NCBI GenBank assembly: GCA_018873245.2
Contig: JAEMBT020000005.1
Coordinates: 6,186,001 to 6,250,000, forward strand
Length of the DNA stretch: 64,000 bases
Direction of reading: 5' to 3'
Source of the DNA: Archegozetes longisetosus
Taxonomy: Eukaryota; Arthropoda; Arachnida; Sarcoptiformes; Trhypochthoniidae
Shown here: positions 47,601 through 59,216 of the stretch, piece after piece
Layout: every line of letters begins with the position of its first letter
Position numbering within the stretch: position 1 is the stretch's first letter
Translations under genes and position numbers: made by a program
Notes under the pieces: generated by a model
What the model saw: the letters and a program-made list of their open reading frames with translations, nothing else
Told to the model about the DNA's origin: nothing
The model's database searches: none

Positions 47601-50600
47601 AAAATTTGAATGTGCACAAGTCACTCATGGTGACTCTAGTGACGTATTAGAGTCAGGATTGTTTTATTTATGAAGCAAGCGATTATGGCTTTTAATCTCG
47701 ATTAAAGCCAAGATCCTAACTTGCAATAAATGGTCTGACTTCCAACTCATCCATTGAGTTGGCATGGGTCGAGAGGTCTCTAACTTAATGTGACAGTCTT
47801 CAGTAAAATTCAGTTGAATTTCTGAAAACAAACATCAAGTCTTGTAAGTCAACAAAGCCCAGTCATAGGAGTCAACATATGATCGAAGACTGTTGATTGT
47901 GTACATGAGAAGCATCCTCAAACTATTCTGAAACTATTAATCCTGTTTAATTTGGTAATTCAAATATGAAAACAGCCCTCTTCTCATTAAATACAGCTTT
48001 TAATAACATTCTGACCTGAGACTAAGTTTAACCTAACTAATCATTATGATAATCTACGTTTAAGTACTGGATAATTTGATGGCAAATGTTTGTTTGAAAG
48101 AGCCTTCAAGTTTATCTAAAGTTGATAAAACGCTTTAAACTTTTATGAGCTCGTCTTCGTTTGACACATCACAGTTTGTCTTGTCATCGTGTAAGTCAAT
48201 ATTCCTTTTAAAAAGATTCAATTTCATCGATACAAACTCTAGGTTTGTACAACAAATTGTCTCTTTTCATTGACAATTATTTTGTTCAATTTCTTACGAG
48301 GGTTACTGTAGTGTCGTTTATGGATTGGATTGTTTGAACTGCAATTTAAGTAGAATCCAAGTTTGGTCAAGTTTTTATAATTGTAAGCTCCATTAGTTTT
48401 ACTGTAATTCTAGTTTGATAAAAGTTTTTCAAATGAATCAAAAAAGAAAAGACAATATACAAGAAGACAATATACAGATACTAAACAAGTTTGTGAAGTG
48501 GAAAAACACGATTGAATAAAAATAGGTTAGAATAAGGGTTTGGGAAATATAGTACTAATAACTGAGACATAAAGAGGAGGAATCAAACGTGAACATATAA
48601 GACTAACGGCTTCGAGTTGTTTGCAGTAGTTTGAAGTGCTGAGATTGGCTTCAACTAGTGATCTTCCATTATTATATAAGCTTGCAATCAAAAGTCCAAG
48701 AGAGAACATATCACTCATTGGACTGCAATTCGATCCTGTTTGAACTTCAGGAGCCGTGAAATCTAAGTCTGGCTGACCCATCTTTGGCAGCTTTGATGTA
48801 AACGGTTGACATGGAATTGGTGTCTGCAAATAGATAATTGAAATGAGAATACAATTATTAGAAATAGAAAATAGTTGAGCAAATATGAAATGTGAGCAGA
48901 ATAGTACTCAAGTAATTTATAGAGCAATAGTAAGATTTGTGAAGTCTATCTACATTTGTACGACTCTTCTATTACTCAATGTATGTATTATTTGCAGTGT
49001 TTACTCTTCTTGTGTTGTCAAGTTTGAAAGTGCAGCTAAAGGGCAACACAACAACCTTCCTTTTACACTACACGATAATAGCGACACTTCTATTATTGTC
49101 AAGAATAAATTATTGTTAAGTTTGATTTCCAAAATTGTTGTGCAATCTATTTCACTCTAAATACTAACTTAACCTTGCATTCAATATTTTGTTTGAGATA
49201 TTTGTAAAGAAACGGCTTTCGTTACATTAAACACAAAATCGATTCTAGTTTCACATAACTCATCGCTAAATGTCTATTGATTTTAATTGAAGTGTTCATA
49301 TTGTTTAACATTAACAATCATATAATGAATAAGTCCCTAATAGCCAAACAAAGATAAGCTGAAGGGATTAATAAAAACGACTGTTAGAAAAACTTTTTCA
49401 TTATTATAATCCTATCTTATTAGTTTAGTCTAATTTGTTTGTATTCTGACATTTATTTCTAAAATGATTACTTGGCGCTAAACTAAATTTTAAGTCGTTA
49501 TCACAATTCATAATTGATTCTTTAATTGATATAAGCCTCCAAAAGTCATAGAAATGTTTAGAAAGTTGAAACTATTGTAGCGTCAAATTTTGATCGGATT
49601 AACCAAATTTGAAAAATCCTAAATAACGCAATCAATGTTTTTCAAACATTAGCATCAACAGAACAAAGCAAAACATTTGCTAAACTTGAGTGAAAATCGC
49701 ATTGAGTTTAGAGTTGAGTAAAGGACTGTAACATTAACAAAGTAAAACATTAAATGTCAAATTGTAATCTAGTCGACGTTGAGTATTGTTGCCATTAAAA
49801 ACACAGCAATTAACTAAAATACTAATATACAGGTAACTCTTTAGGAAATGATATATCATAATATAAAAGATATGACCTCTGTACGATCAGTAGAATATAT
49901 TTGACTGATGTATACTTAAAAACATCAATACATTGGATCATTAATCATTTTCATTCAAATCTACTCCAACTTAATGGCTCAAATAATTTGCGACCATTTT
50001 TTAGTTAATTAAACTAATGGCAAAAAACAGATTATTAGATGGCATCTCAAATAAATTTAGTTCAACTAAGTTCACTATAAAAAGTTTGAGTGGATTAATA
50101 GAAGTTGAGTGTGTGTTGCGTGAATCGATCCGTCAATTATTATTGTGATTAGCTCTGTAATCAATAGAGTAAAATCTCCAAAGTCAAAATAATCTCTCTT
50201 CCATTCCGCTCCTCCAATAACACTCCAATCGATTCCACACTTTTTAACAATAGAACTCTCTCTAGCAAAGAGTATCTTTAAATACAAAGTCTGACAAACA
50301 CCAGTCTCAGTCAATAGCTCAATGGCAGCGATGCTAACACTTTTTCTACTTTCAAATAGGTTCTGATTTAATATTGTTGAGTGAATTCTGATCAGTCACT
50401 CAACAAACTCAGGTAACGGACAGCTATATAGTTGCAACGAAACTGGGCTAATTTGATTAAAATTCGTGGCTATAGAAAAATTATAGAAAGTTTATAATAA
50501 AAGTAAAATAATGATGCAGTTCAATAAATAATTAATGTAATAAAATGTTGTGTATGAGCGGTTTATTAAATTAAAAGTTTACGTTCAGTGGATAGAGAAC

Positions 50601-53600
50601 AGAGAATTTAGTGAATGAACTGTTGATATAGTTTGGAAGAGAAATAGAGTAGAAATGATGGTAAATAGAATTAAGAACTCGGCAGTTTGATAACAAATCT
50701 ACTCGAAGTGATCAACAACAAAAAGGTGCTGCGTATATACGCAACTCTAATTAATCACTAAATCCTTTTAATTTAAGAAAGTCTCACTAAACAGCTCAGA
50801 AGACCCCAAAATAACTCCATTTTTGTTCTTTGGATTTTCCTGGATTTGTATCATATGACCATTTCATTATCAGAGCTATTCATTATTTTTCGGAATTCCT
50901 CGCAGAATATTCTTTAGTTTCTCAATGATTACAATTGTGGTTTCCATTGTAATGGTGTTCAAAGCATTAACACGATCGTGACTGCGATACTTTTCATTTG
51001 TTCTGTACGAACTCTAGAATCTTTCTAAATAATTAATTATGTGGGTTTTACATATTTAATTAAGAATTATAATTTTGAAAATTCCATTCAAAACTAATGC
51101 CGCGGTCTTTTATATTGTGACCCGGTCTCCTTATGAGTAACTTCTAAGTTAATAGAGACTGTTGTTATGCATAAAAATGTTGATAAAATTTCTTCCAGTT
51201 AGCTAATTATTTGCATTTATTAGCATATTTTTAGTGTTTTTATCAAATATTTCTATTTGCCTTCTATTTAACAATGAAAAATTATAGTTGCATTAATTCT
51301 ATAAGAACTATCCCAAACTAAGTTTCAAAATCAATCTCGATAATTTAATCAATGAATGCTATTTTTCAAATTTTTTCTACTTGAGAACATGTCAAGCGTC
51401 AAATTTCTAGAATGCGTTTATGTTCCTCAGAAGACTTATTGATTTATTCGAATAAGTGATTCTGTAGATTAGATCACCTCAGATTCTTTAGACTAATGCA
51501 AATGCTGAATATCATTTCTGGAGTAATATTCAAAAGTTGCGTAAAATTTGAAGAACTTTAAGCTATTTTTTATTTAGTGTCTATTCAGCGGTTTCAAAGA
51601 CTAAAAACATGTCGAACTAGCATCAAACTTGCAATCATAAACTTCTTATTCTCAGAAGTTTAGTTTCAACTGAAATATTTAGATTTTTCGAATTGATGGG
51701 CAAATCAAATTGAATTTAAAACAACTACAGATAAAAATAAGTTGAAATGATAACTCGATGTCATTTTCTGATTCTATGATACCGATTGATTGGACATGTG
51801 TTGAATCCATCGAAATGGAAGTATAACTATAAAGGAGAAGTAATATTTGTTGAGTTGAACACTGACTTGTGAGGTAAGGTCTTTCTGGAGCTGAGATATT
51901 GATCCCGCCTAACCAGCACAAGCATTATATTAATTCTTATATAATACTGTATTACAGTCTCTCTTATGTTAGACAAAACTTTTTAATGTTATAAATAAAA
52001 AATTCAGGTCAATACAAATAGACTGAAATACAATATATATAGCATTGAATCTATACTCCAACCTGGTTATTCAATCTTTCGAAACTTCAACTCAACGTGA
52101 TTCTAAGATTGCCTACCTCCAAAGCAATTAATTAAATTTGTATTCGTTTGGAGATGGAATTGTGAATATTCCAACAAGTAGTAGATCACATGGAATGGAG
52201 AGATTAAAGAGATAGCTATCCTAAGCTACTGAAGTATGAGAACTGAAGCTAATTTTTTTTATGTCAACTGTAACTGTTACTTAACCTTAAACTGAATTCG
52301 TATTTGTATATATGCTTATGTTGTCTACTGCCAGCTAAGAAATATCAGTATTAGTTTGAAAAATCGATAAGTAAAGCAACGAAAAGGAGATATATAATCA
52401 CACAAATAACACTGGAATAGAGCAACTGATGATTCGCATACAATCTCTTTGTTATGCCAAGTTTGTGCTTGCCTCCGGTCATCACATATTGATACCAACT
52501 AAATTTCTACTATTTTTTCATAAATAAAGTCTATAAATTTGCTTTTGATTTATAGCTTGACACACTTTCATGTCTAAAATAGTATGCACTTTAATCAACA
52601 AAATCAAATACATCCTCTTTTTATAATAATAACAATTATTGACTCAATGTTAATATCATAAGAAATATGATGCAAACACACATCTAGATCTGTATTTGAC
52701 AGTTGAGTGCTCGGAGTGAGAGTTCAATTGAATTGAATGGCTAATTTGATGATTTAGGAAGAAATCAATAGAATGGGAATAGAATAGTTTTAAAAAATAA
52801 AATAGAGCCAAAAAAGTGACCTTGTTTCATGTAGCTTTAGGTAAGAATATGCCAAGTTATAAATGTTTATTAGATTATATCTTCCGCTTTATTCTTATCA
52901 TAAAAATCAGTCAATAAGTAAGGCCTAGTCTTATTTCATTTGATATAAAACGCTCGCAATCTTTATCTCAATGCATAGGAATTAACTGATCCAACATTTG
53001 CCAGTAAAACATGATTTGAATACGAATATGAAATTATTGTGATATTTCTTATGCTACAGTAACGTTATGAGCTGCTATTTTTAGTGATTTATTAACTTGA
53101 AGCTACAAAAATGATTACCAATTTTCGTAACATCTTTCTTTTGTCCGACATTTTCACCATTTTGTATAATTAAATTGAAAGCTAAAACTCAGTGAGTTTC
53201 GAGCGAATCCAATCTATAAATTGAGGTAATGTTTTTTGAATAAGTGCATATCCATTTGAGAAATATTGAATGATGAACTGATCTGAAATTAGATTTTCGC
53301 ATCAATATTGATTTGTTGATCACGCATTGAACTGACGAACACGGTTTAGAGTAACTAGCTTCACGAAAATACTTTAATCTATCAAAAGCTTAACCAATGA
53401 CTGAAAATTATCAAAAGAAATAAGAAGCCATCAAATTGAGAATAACAAATAGCAAACTCATTATAAATGGTTTTATTCATTGTAAACGATTGAGATGATA
53501 GCTTTTTCTTTATCTTCTCTTTTTATAGACCATATAAACTATTGATATACTTTGAGTTGGAGATGACATTTCAAAAATGTTTAAGCTCATCATATTTAGC

Positions 53601-56600
53601 CAATTGCGCGCATTTCAATGCATATCAGCAATAAATGTTTAGTTTCTATTAACAGTAAAACTCATCATAAAATTTATGCTTGTCATGAATGATCACTTAT
53701 TTCTTATTGAATGGAATAAGAATAGAATCATACGAAACGAGGGAATAGTATGCTTTGAACATCTGACGTGAATCATGAAATGCTATGATGGTTTATCTTT
53801 CATTTTGATAATATACTGCTTCATTACATTGTTTCACGTGTGACTCTCAAACGCAAAAATAAGACGTGCCTCCAGCTTATGCTAATGTTTATATAAGTTA
53901 TACTTAAAGTTATGCTTAAAATTGCCTAAATCTAACGAAAAGGACAACATTGAACTCAGATAAATCCTAATATTTGTCAATGCTGCCTTACCGTTTAATA
54001 CTGATTTTGTTTATTTATAAATCTATAGATATAAGTATTAACGATATTACTTTAAATAATTGAAAATTTGCGGAAAATGCCTATTCGTCATATTTGTCAC
54101 TCAAAATGACTTAATCTTTGACTCTCTTGTTACTATAGAGAATAGATTCTATGCATTCTTAGACACATTGACAACGTGAGTTAACTTTAAAGTCCATATA
54201 GATCGCTTGTACCAGTATTCAAACTCAGTAGAGTATCCAATTTTTATTCATAATATACCGAATATTCCCAAATATTAAGCTTTGCTCAAGATTTCAATTG
54301 CGATTAAGTTGAGTCAATCAGATTTATTAAATTTTGAATGACTTGAGCAAAAATTGAACAAAAAGTAAAACAGTTCTTAAAGTTTTGTATGACCCCAAGC
54401 TTTTTATACTTTATCAAGACTATTGAAATTTCAGGAAAAAGAGCGAATTTGAAATTCTTTCTCTCAAATCCTATCAATTTTTATATATATTTATAGAAAA
54501 ATCAATCGAGTACTTGACTCGACTAGGAATCCATAAAAAACAAACTTAAGACTCACAAAATATTAGAGAGAATTTTTTAAAAATAACATCTTTAGAAAGA
54601 ATAACTGAAATAAACATGTTATGTAGATATAAAGTTCCACAAATATTATTTCAAAACAGAAGCTCTTTAACTAAAACTTTAATAAATAATAAATATACTG
54701 TAAAGTGAGAAATTTCTACTCATTTGAGAATGTAATAAGCTCATTGGTAAGTCAGTTTCAAACCATTTAGTATGAAAGTCAATACTTAATTCTCGAAGTT
54801 TTGAAAAATAATAAAAATTTCACTAACTGCTATTAATTAATGTCTTATTAACATTGACATAAACTGAAACTAGAGCAAATTCAACTTATCTTCACGAAAA
54901 CAGCTCAAACAAGATAACTGAAGCCTAGGTTCTCGAATTAGAGGTTTTATTGTTTTCTGCTTATGGGTAGAAGATATTCTTGACTTTCGCAGTATATTAC
55001 TCGTGAGACTCCTTATGATATATGAATCTAAAAGTTGAATTATGGTATATTCATCGTACACTACAACCAACTGAGTAGAACTGAATTTTGTTCACATTCT
55101 TGATCACTAAAACAAGATTTTGAACCATGATTGGACCGAATTAATTAAATTGAGGAATCGATTCGCAGCAACCAATTATACAGTCGACTGCGTTCAGGTA
55201 AAGACTACCTTACGTTAAAAAGTTGAGTTCTTTTCGGAGTAGCGTAGTCTGAGAAATAAATCTGAGATAAGCCAAAGTTCATAAAAGAAGTATTATAGTT
55301 ATGCTAATTAGCCCTAAGTTGATGCTCACACAATGTCTTACTTTTGTTGACTAAGGTTTCTCAAAGACTACATTATTTCATAGATGTGACAAAAAACTCA
55401 CTATATTTATCTAGTATTCACCAGTTAATCTCACTTTAATTTTCTCCCCTTATATTCAAGATTAAAAGCCTTAACAAAGGCTGGCCTTAAGACTAACTAA
55501 TATTTATTCAGACAAAACAATTTTGATTGACTTTTTGAGTCAACTTGTTTAGCCATAAAACAGTAGGGATGGAGTAAGTTTGGTGCCGAAAATACTGTTT
55601 ATTTACTTAACACATGCCGAAACAAAATTCTCAGAATCTACTTTACTCAACATCTATGCAATATATGGCTAAATCAAATACGATCTTTACTCAGGTCTTA
55701 ACTCAAGTGCCAGTATTTGAACGCTCGAGCACTTTTTACTGCTGAATTAGTAAGTGTGCAAACTTACCATCAGATCTCCATCAGCGCACTTTTCAGTGAA
55801 TTCGAGACCCGCCAGTTTCCATGTTCCCTTCTTATTGATGAGAACAGATTGTGGGCACACATTTCGGTGAATCAGTTTACAAGAATAATGCAGATATAGC
55901 AGAGCTTCTGTTAGCTATAAATATAACAATAGAGAAAAGATATCATAATATAATGCAAATGCAAATGAGGGATAAAACATGATAAAACATTCTAATGCCT
56001 AAATTTGTCAGACACCAAGATTACTGCTACCATTACTGCAATAAGACTACGTCGTAACTCACCTACACACGATAACTTCATAATCCGCGATAACAACTAC
56101 AGTATCCTTCCTATCTTAACCTCCCTCTTATGTGCACCGTTTTGTTGCCAAATTTGATTCCTAATTTGTTTCTCTCACTATATTCAATACTCTATAAGTT
56201 TATTAATATCTGAAGATATTATGATCTGTTGGAAGTATCCCACGACAACGCATCGATTCTAGTTACTATCGCGGATTATTAAGTTTTCAGGCGTACAGCA
56301 TTCCTCTAATGCGATCGTATCAGATCTGCAACCACCAGGTTATACTCAATATTCGATTTTGTAAATTTTGTATAATGTTTAAAGAACTTGAAATATTATT
56401 ATCTATGCATGAGCTGCAAAATATTGGCCAACAAAAGAACTAATACAGACTTTTTATGCTAAAATTGTGCTCTGAAAATACTGTAATTCACCAGTTATTT
56501 AAAAGTGCGCTTTCGATTGAAATATATTCTTGCTTTTTAGGGTTTCGTTAGAATAAGTTTAACATAATAATTGAACCTCAACTTAAAGAAAGAAATTAGT

Positions 56601-59216
56601 TTTAGCTATCTCAACAGTTTCTATTCCAGACCAAAATTTTATCAATAGATTAGATCTTCAAACATTGCTTTGGACGACTTATATTAAACATTTTTCAGCT
56701 ATAAAGCTGAGAATCATTGGAACGGATAGAAAGGACTGCAAATATTGCGTTTGAAATGATTGCAACCTAATTTTCACGTCATTAGGACGAAGCTGAAACT
56801 AAAATTTACTCAATTAAAAGTTCCCGAATAAAGTGAAATAGGATTAGAAAATTATGGGACTAATGCGAGTCTCTTAATTAATTATTCAAAACATTTATTC
56901 TTTAGTAAAATAATATAATAGACAAATTTTTATCAAAGAAATCATATTAATGAACATTTTTATTCAGAGCACGCGAAATAATTCAATTAAAGAGAAAGAT
57001 ATTTTTAACACACACCTTAAAAACAAAAGCGTTTGATATGAGATAGCACTCAACTTTATTGAATAAAGTAATGTTTTAAACTTGTGTTTTGAAATCAGTT
57101 ACAAATGAAGACTTGAGTTCTTTCATCGATTCTGATGATAATTTTGACTGTTTAGATAAAAAAATATTCTATTCTGGAAAGAGTGCTCGTAATGAGCTGC
57201 ATTATTTTTCTAAAGATAATAGTCAGGTACAAAGCGTAGTGGAAAAGTTTTTATTCAGCCAAACGACTCCCTTTTGGCACAGAAATCATACTTCTCACTA
57301 ATAAACACTCATTTGTTCCATCAATTTTATCATTACTTTTTGATATACAGGAAAGTTGGAGTCACTTTGATAGAAAAGCTTGTAAAATATAGTCAATCGA
57401 TATTTCAAACTTTACTCTATAGGTCTTCCAGAGCCAAAATGGTTTCATTAATAATAGAGCACTACTGCAAAAACGTCCACATAAATACTTAACTATATAT
57501 TTATTCTAAAATTTTGCTTTTCTTATAAAATATTCCAAAAATGTCTCATTAATCGGTCAAATAACTAATAAAAGATGAAAAGTGTTGCGTCGACGTCTTT
57601 CTCTACTTGTGAGTCAATTTTGAATTTAGTCATATTCTATACATAGCCTCAAAATAGCATTTTAAGTAATATTTAGACTCATTTCTCTGGTGTAAAGTTC
57701 CCGAAATGACCCTTTCCTGCAATACATTTTCTCTAACATCAATAAACAGTTAATATGAATTAATGTAATGCAATCAAAATGTATTAAATGCCAAATTTCG
57801 TTTTATGAGAACCACGCCAATCAAATTATACGAAACAATCGATAATTTCTGTGTTTACTTCTTTATAAACCAATCATTTTCTGAACAAAAACTCTAATCG
57901 ATCTTTACTGGATATAAATCTTGAGGTGACAAATCTGTAGGTCTCCAATCAGCAGCATTTTTATGTCTTTATACCCGCTCCTAATAGTAGCAAATATTGC
58001 TTTTGCAAACTAAAGTTTACTCGCTTCGAGACACTTGAATCACATTTAATTACTGAATTTTCAGGTTTATTAGAATATACATAAACCTGCAAAAATCGAT
58101 TGAAAGCAAACTTTTGGAAATCTGAAAATCCAAACGACCGATAATAGCAGGTCCTCATTGCGATCAATAGGAACTGCACTAGGTTTTGATTAAATGAATG
58201 ACTCAATTAATGGTATGTGGGTGATAAATCGATAATTTTCAACGGTAATTACACTTTAATGAATCTTTAAAACTAAGTTTGACACGTAAAATAAGCCGAT
58301 TGAAGAATAGTTGATCATTTAGAAATTATTAAATACCCTAAACAAAAGGTTAATAGTAGGGCAGCCTCTCTTCAAATAAAACGATTAAACTGATTGATTG
58401 ATGATGAAAATTAAATAATCAAAGTAAAGCGTTATGTTATTTGAGCACTAATTGCGAATATACGAGTCATTTGTGTAATAGATCTAATACTTGTGATACC
58501 AAAATATTCATTGATAGTTAATACCTTTGCAGAGTAGCAGAAGTAGGATTAGTAATAGTGGTAATGGTGGTAATTGTGGTAATTGTGGTAATTGTGGTAA
58601 TATTAGGGATACATTTAGTCGTTAGCGAAATATATCATTTGATACCTGTAATAACCCATATTTGATTTCGAAGTCGAGTAAAGTATATTCACGTATACGC
58701 GATGGTAGATTTTGTGGCAATCGATCTTCTAAACAGCCTAATATATTAGCGAGACTGGCGAGGACTGGTTCAGTGGCAAACGCTAATGTGTCACTCGATT
58801 CTTCAACTGAATGCAGAAGTGTTAACATTTTTGGATGCCTGAAGCGATCCAACTGTCTTACACTAAATCGCAATATCTCTGCAATAGTTTCTTTGCGTTT
58901 AGGCTTATGAAGTTTTTCAGCCACTCTTTTATCGAAGAAAAACACTGACGCTTCCTATTATAGAAGCAAAATAAATAAGTACCAAATGAGACCATGCATG
59001 AACTCATCTAAAATTTATAGTGCGAAATGTTTTTCAAATGTCTATTAAACTTACCTTTTTATCTGATTTACGGGTGGCTTCAAATATTTTCCAGGCTAGC
59101 TCTGGCCCGGCACTTGCCACTTGTCTGCCTATTTCAAAATATTGAGCTATTGGGTTAGAGTCAAGTGGAGTGAATGAGCCGCCCGGACCTCCCGATCCTT
59201 TTAACTTTGAAAACAT
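38639..59216 (-). CDS. SCYL2: SCYL2 (SCY1-like) clathrin-associated pseudokinase, at least 14 exons
   Basis: Exons (descending): 59216-59055, 58954-58646, 55914-55768, 48823-48608, 46336-46220, 43445-43320, 43191-43015, 42859-42737, 41931-41818, 40584-40452, 39983-39865, 39648-39545, 39270-38916, 38788-38639. All join in frame to 784 residues; vertebrate SCYL2 has about 930. SCYL2 binds clathrin and adaptors in endosome-Golgi sorting. The N-terminal kinase fold runs AWKIFEATRKSDKK, FRHPKMLTLLHSVEESSDTL, YGLLQLTEALLYLHYSCKL, FTAPEVQ, SDMFSLGLLIASL and DPRRRP. HRD is HRN (173-175) and DFG is replaced by LEF, so it is a pseudokinase. HEAT-like repeats follow (about 320-600: QHILPSMEPELQSPEV, DVLPMLYNAFDSTTPQIQ, CIERVIDNLEKTEILDDVLP, VMPTLIPAAV), then a Ser-rich tail with RRTSISMDDVVRRASS. 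Exons 4 and 14 use GTTAGT donors. The true C-terminus is unresolved. Introns run from 100 bp to 6.9 kb. Confidence 0.9.
39350..39522. mobile_element. Possible pogo-like MITE in SCYL2 intron 12
   Basis: It starts CAGTCGCCTCTCGTTAGTGA and ends with the complement of CAGTCCAGTCTTCC, with GTTCACTATATCC inside. Inverted GTGAAC/GTTCAC motifs recur internally. It fills most of the 274-bp intron. Confidence 0.4.
40254..40349 (+). repeat. Dispersed repeat family B, copy 2 (SCYL2 intron 10)
   Basis: Plus-strand match to the reverse complement of 28341-28430, with identical CTTTCACATGTAGTTAAG core and flanking similarity of about 90 bp. Confidence 0.65.
43446..46219 (-). other. SCYL2 intron 5, 2.8 kb
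   Basis: AT-rich sequence with no open frame of coding character on either strand; one non-ATG frame at 46037-46222 overlaps the end of exon 5 and is a by-product. Confidence 0.55.
46337..48607 (-). other. SCYL2 intron 4, 2.3 kb
   Basis: No gene recognised. Open frames at 46410-46613 and 46577-46834 on the minus strand have no start or splice context that fits SCYL2 and no recognisable domain. Confidence 0.5.
48824..55767 (-). other. SCYL2 intron 3, 6.9 kb
   Basis: The largest intron. Two minus-strand stretches have protein-like composition: 50075-50345 (ends near GGAEWKRDYFDFGDFTLL) and 51679-51921 (INISAPERPYLTSQCSTQQ). At the second, another frame is also open. Neither has an ATG nor a clear place in SCYL2, whose exons 3 and 4 join directly to give a normal kinase fold. 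No transposon gene was seen. Confidence 0.4.
56074..56285. mobile_element. MITE family A, copy 2 (SCYL2 intron 2)
   Basis: Inverted ends AACTTCATAATCCGCGATAA and, at the right, the complement of AACTTAATAATCCGCGATAG. The interior matches 27280-27493, with GTTGCCAAATTTGATT and CTCTATAAGTTTATTAAT shared. Confidence 0.75.
57095..57225 (+). CDS. Possible exon of an unknown gene nested in SCYL2 intron 2
   Basis: An acceptor-like TTGTGTTTTGAAATCAG (ending at about 57097) opens an acidic, protein-like frame (NEDLSSFIDSDDNFDCLDKK, then IFYSGKSARNELHYFSK) that stays open to CAG|GTACAA near 57225. A second possible exon follows an acceptor TTTTTGATATACAG at about 57351, where one frame is open to 57492 (KVGVTLIEKLVKYSQSIFQT and onward), but the phases do not fit simply. 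No family is recognised and no ATG exon was found. Confidence 0.25.
58556..58603. repeat. GGTAATTGT nonamer repeat
   Basis: About five units of GGTAATTGT or GGTAATGGT lie in SCYL2 intron 2, about 45 bp beyond the exon 2 donor. Confidence 0.8.

Noticed and set aside
55717..55899. Plus-strand 60-codon frame
   Set aside because: It is the shadow of SCYL2 exon 3, which on the minus strand encodes the HRN motif region.
58662..58910. Plus-strand 82-codon frame
   Set aside because: It is the shadow of SCYL2 exon 2.
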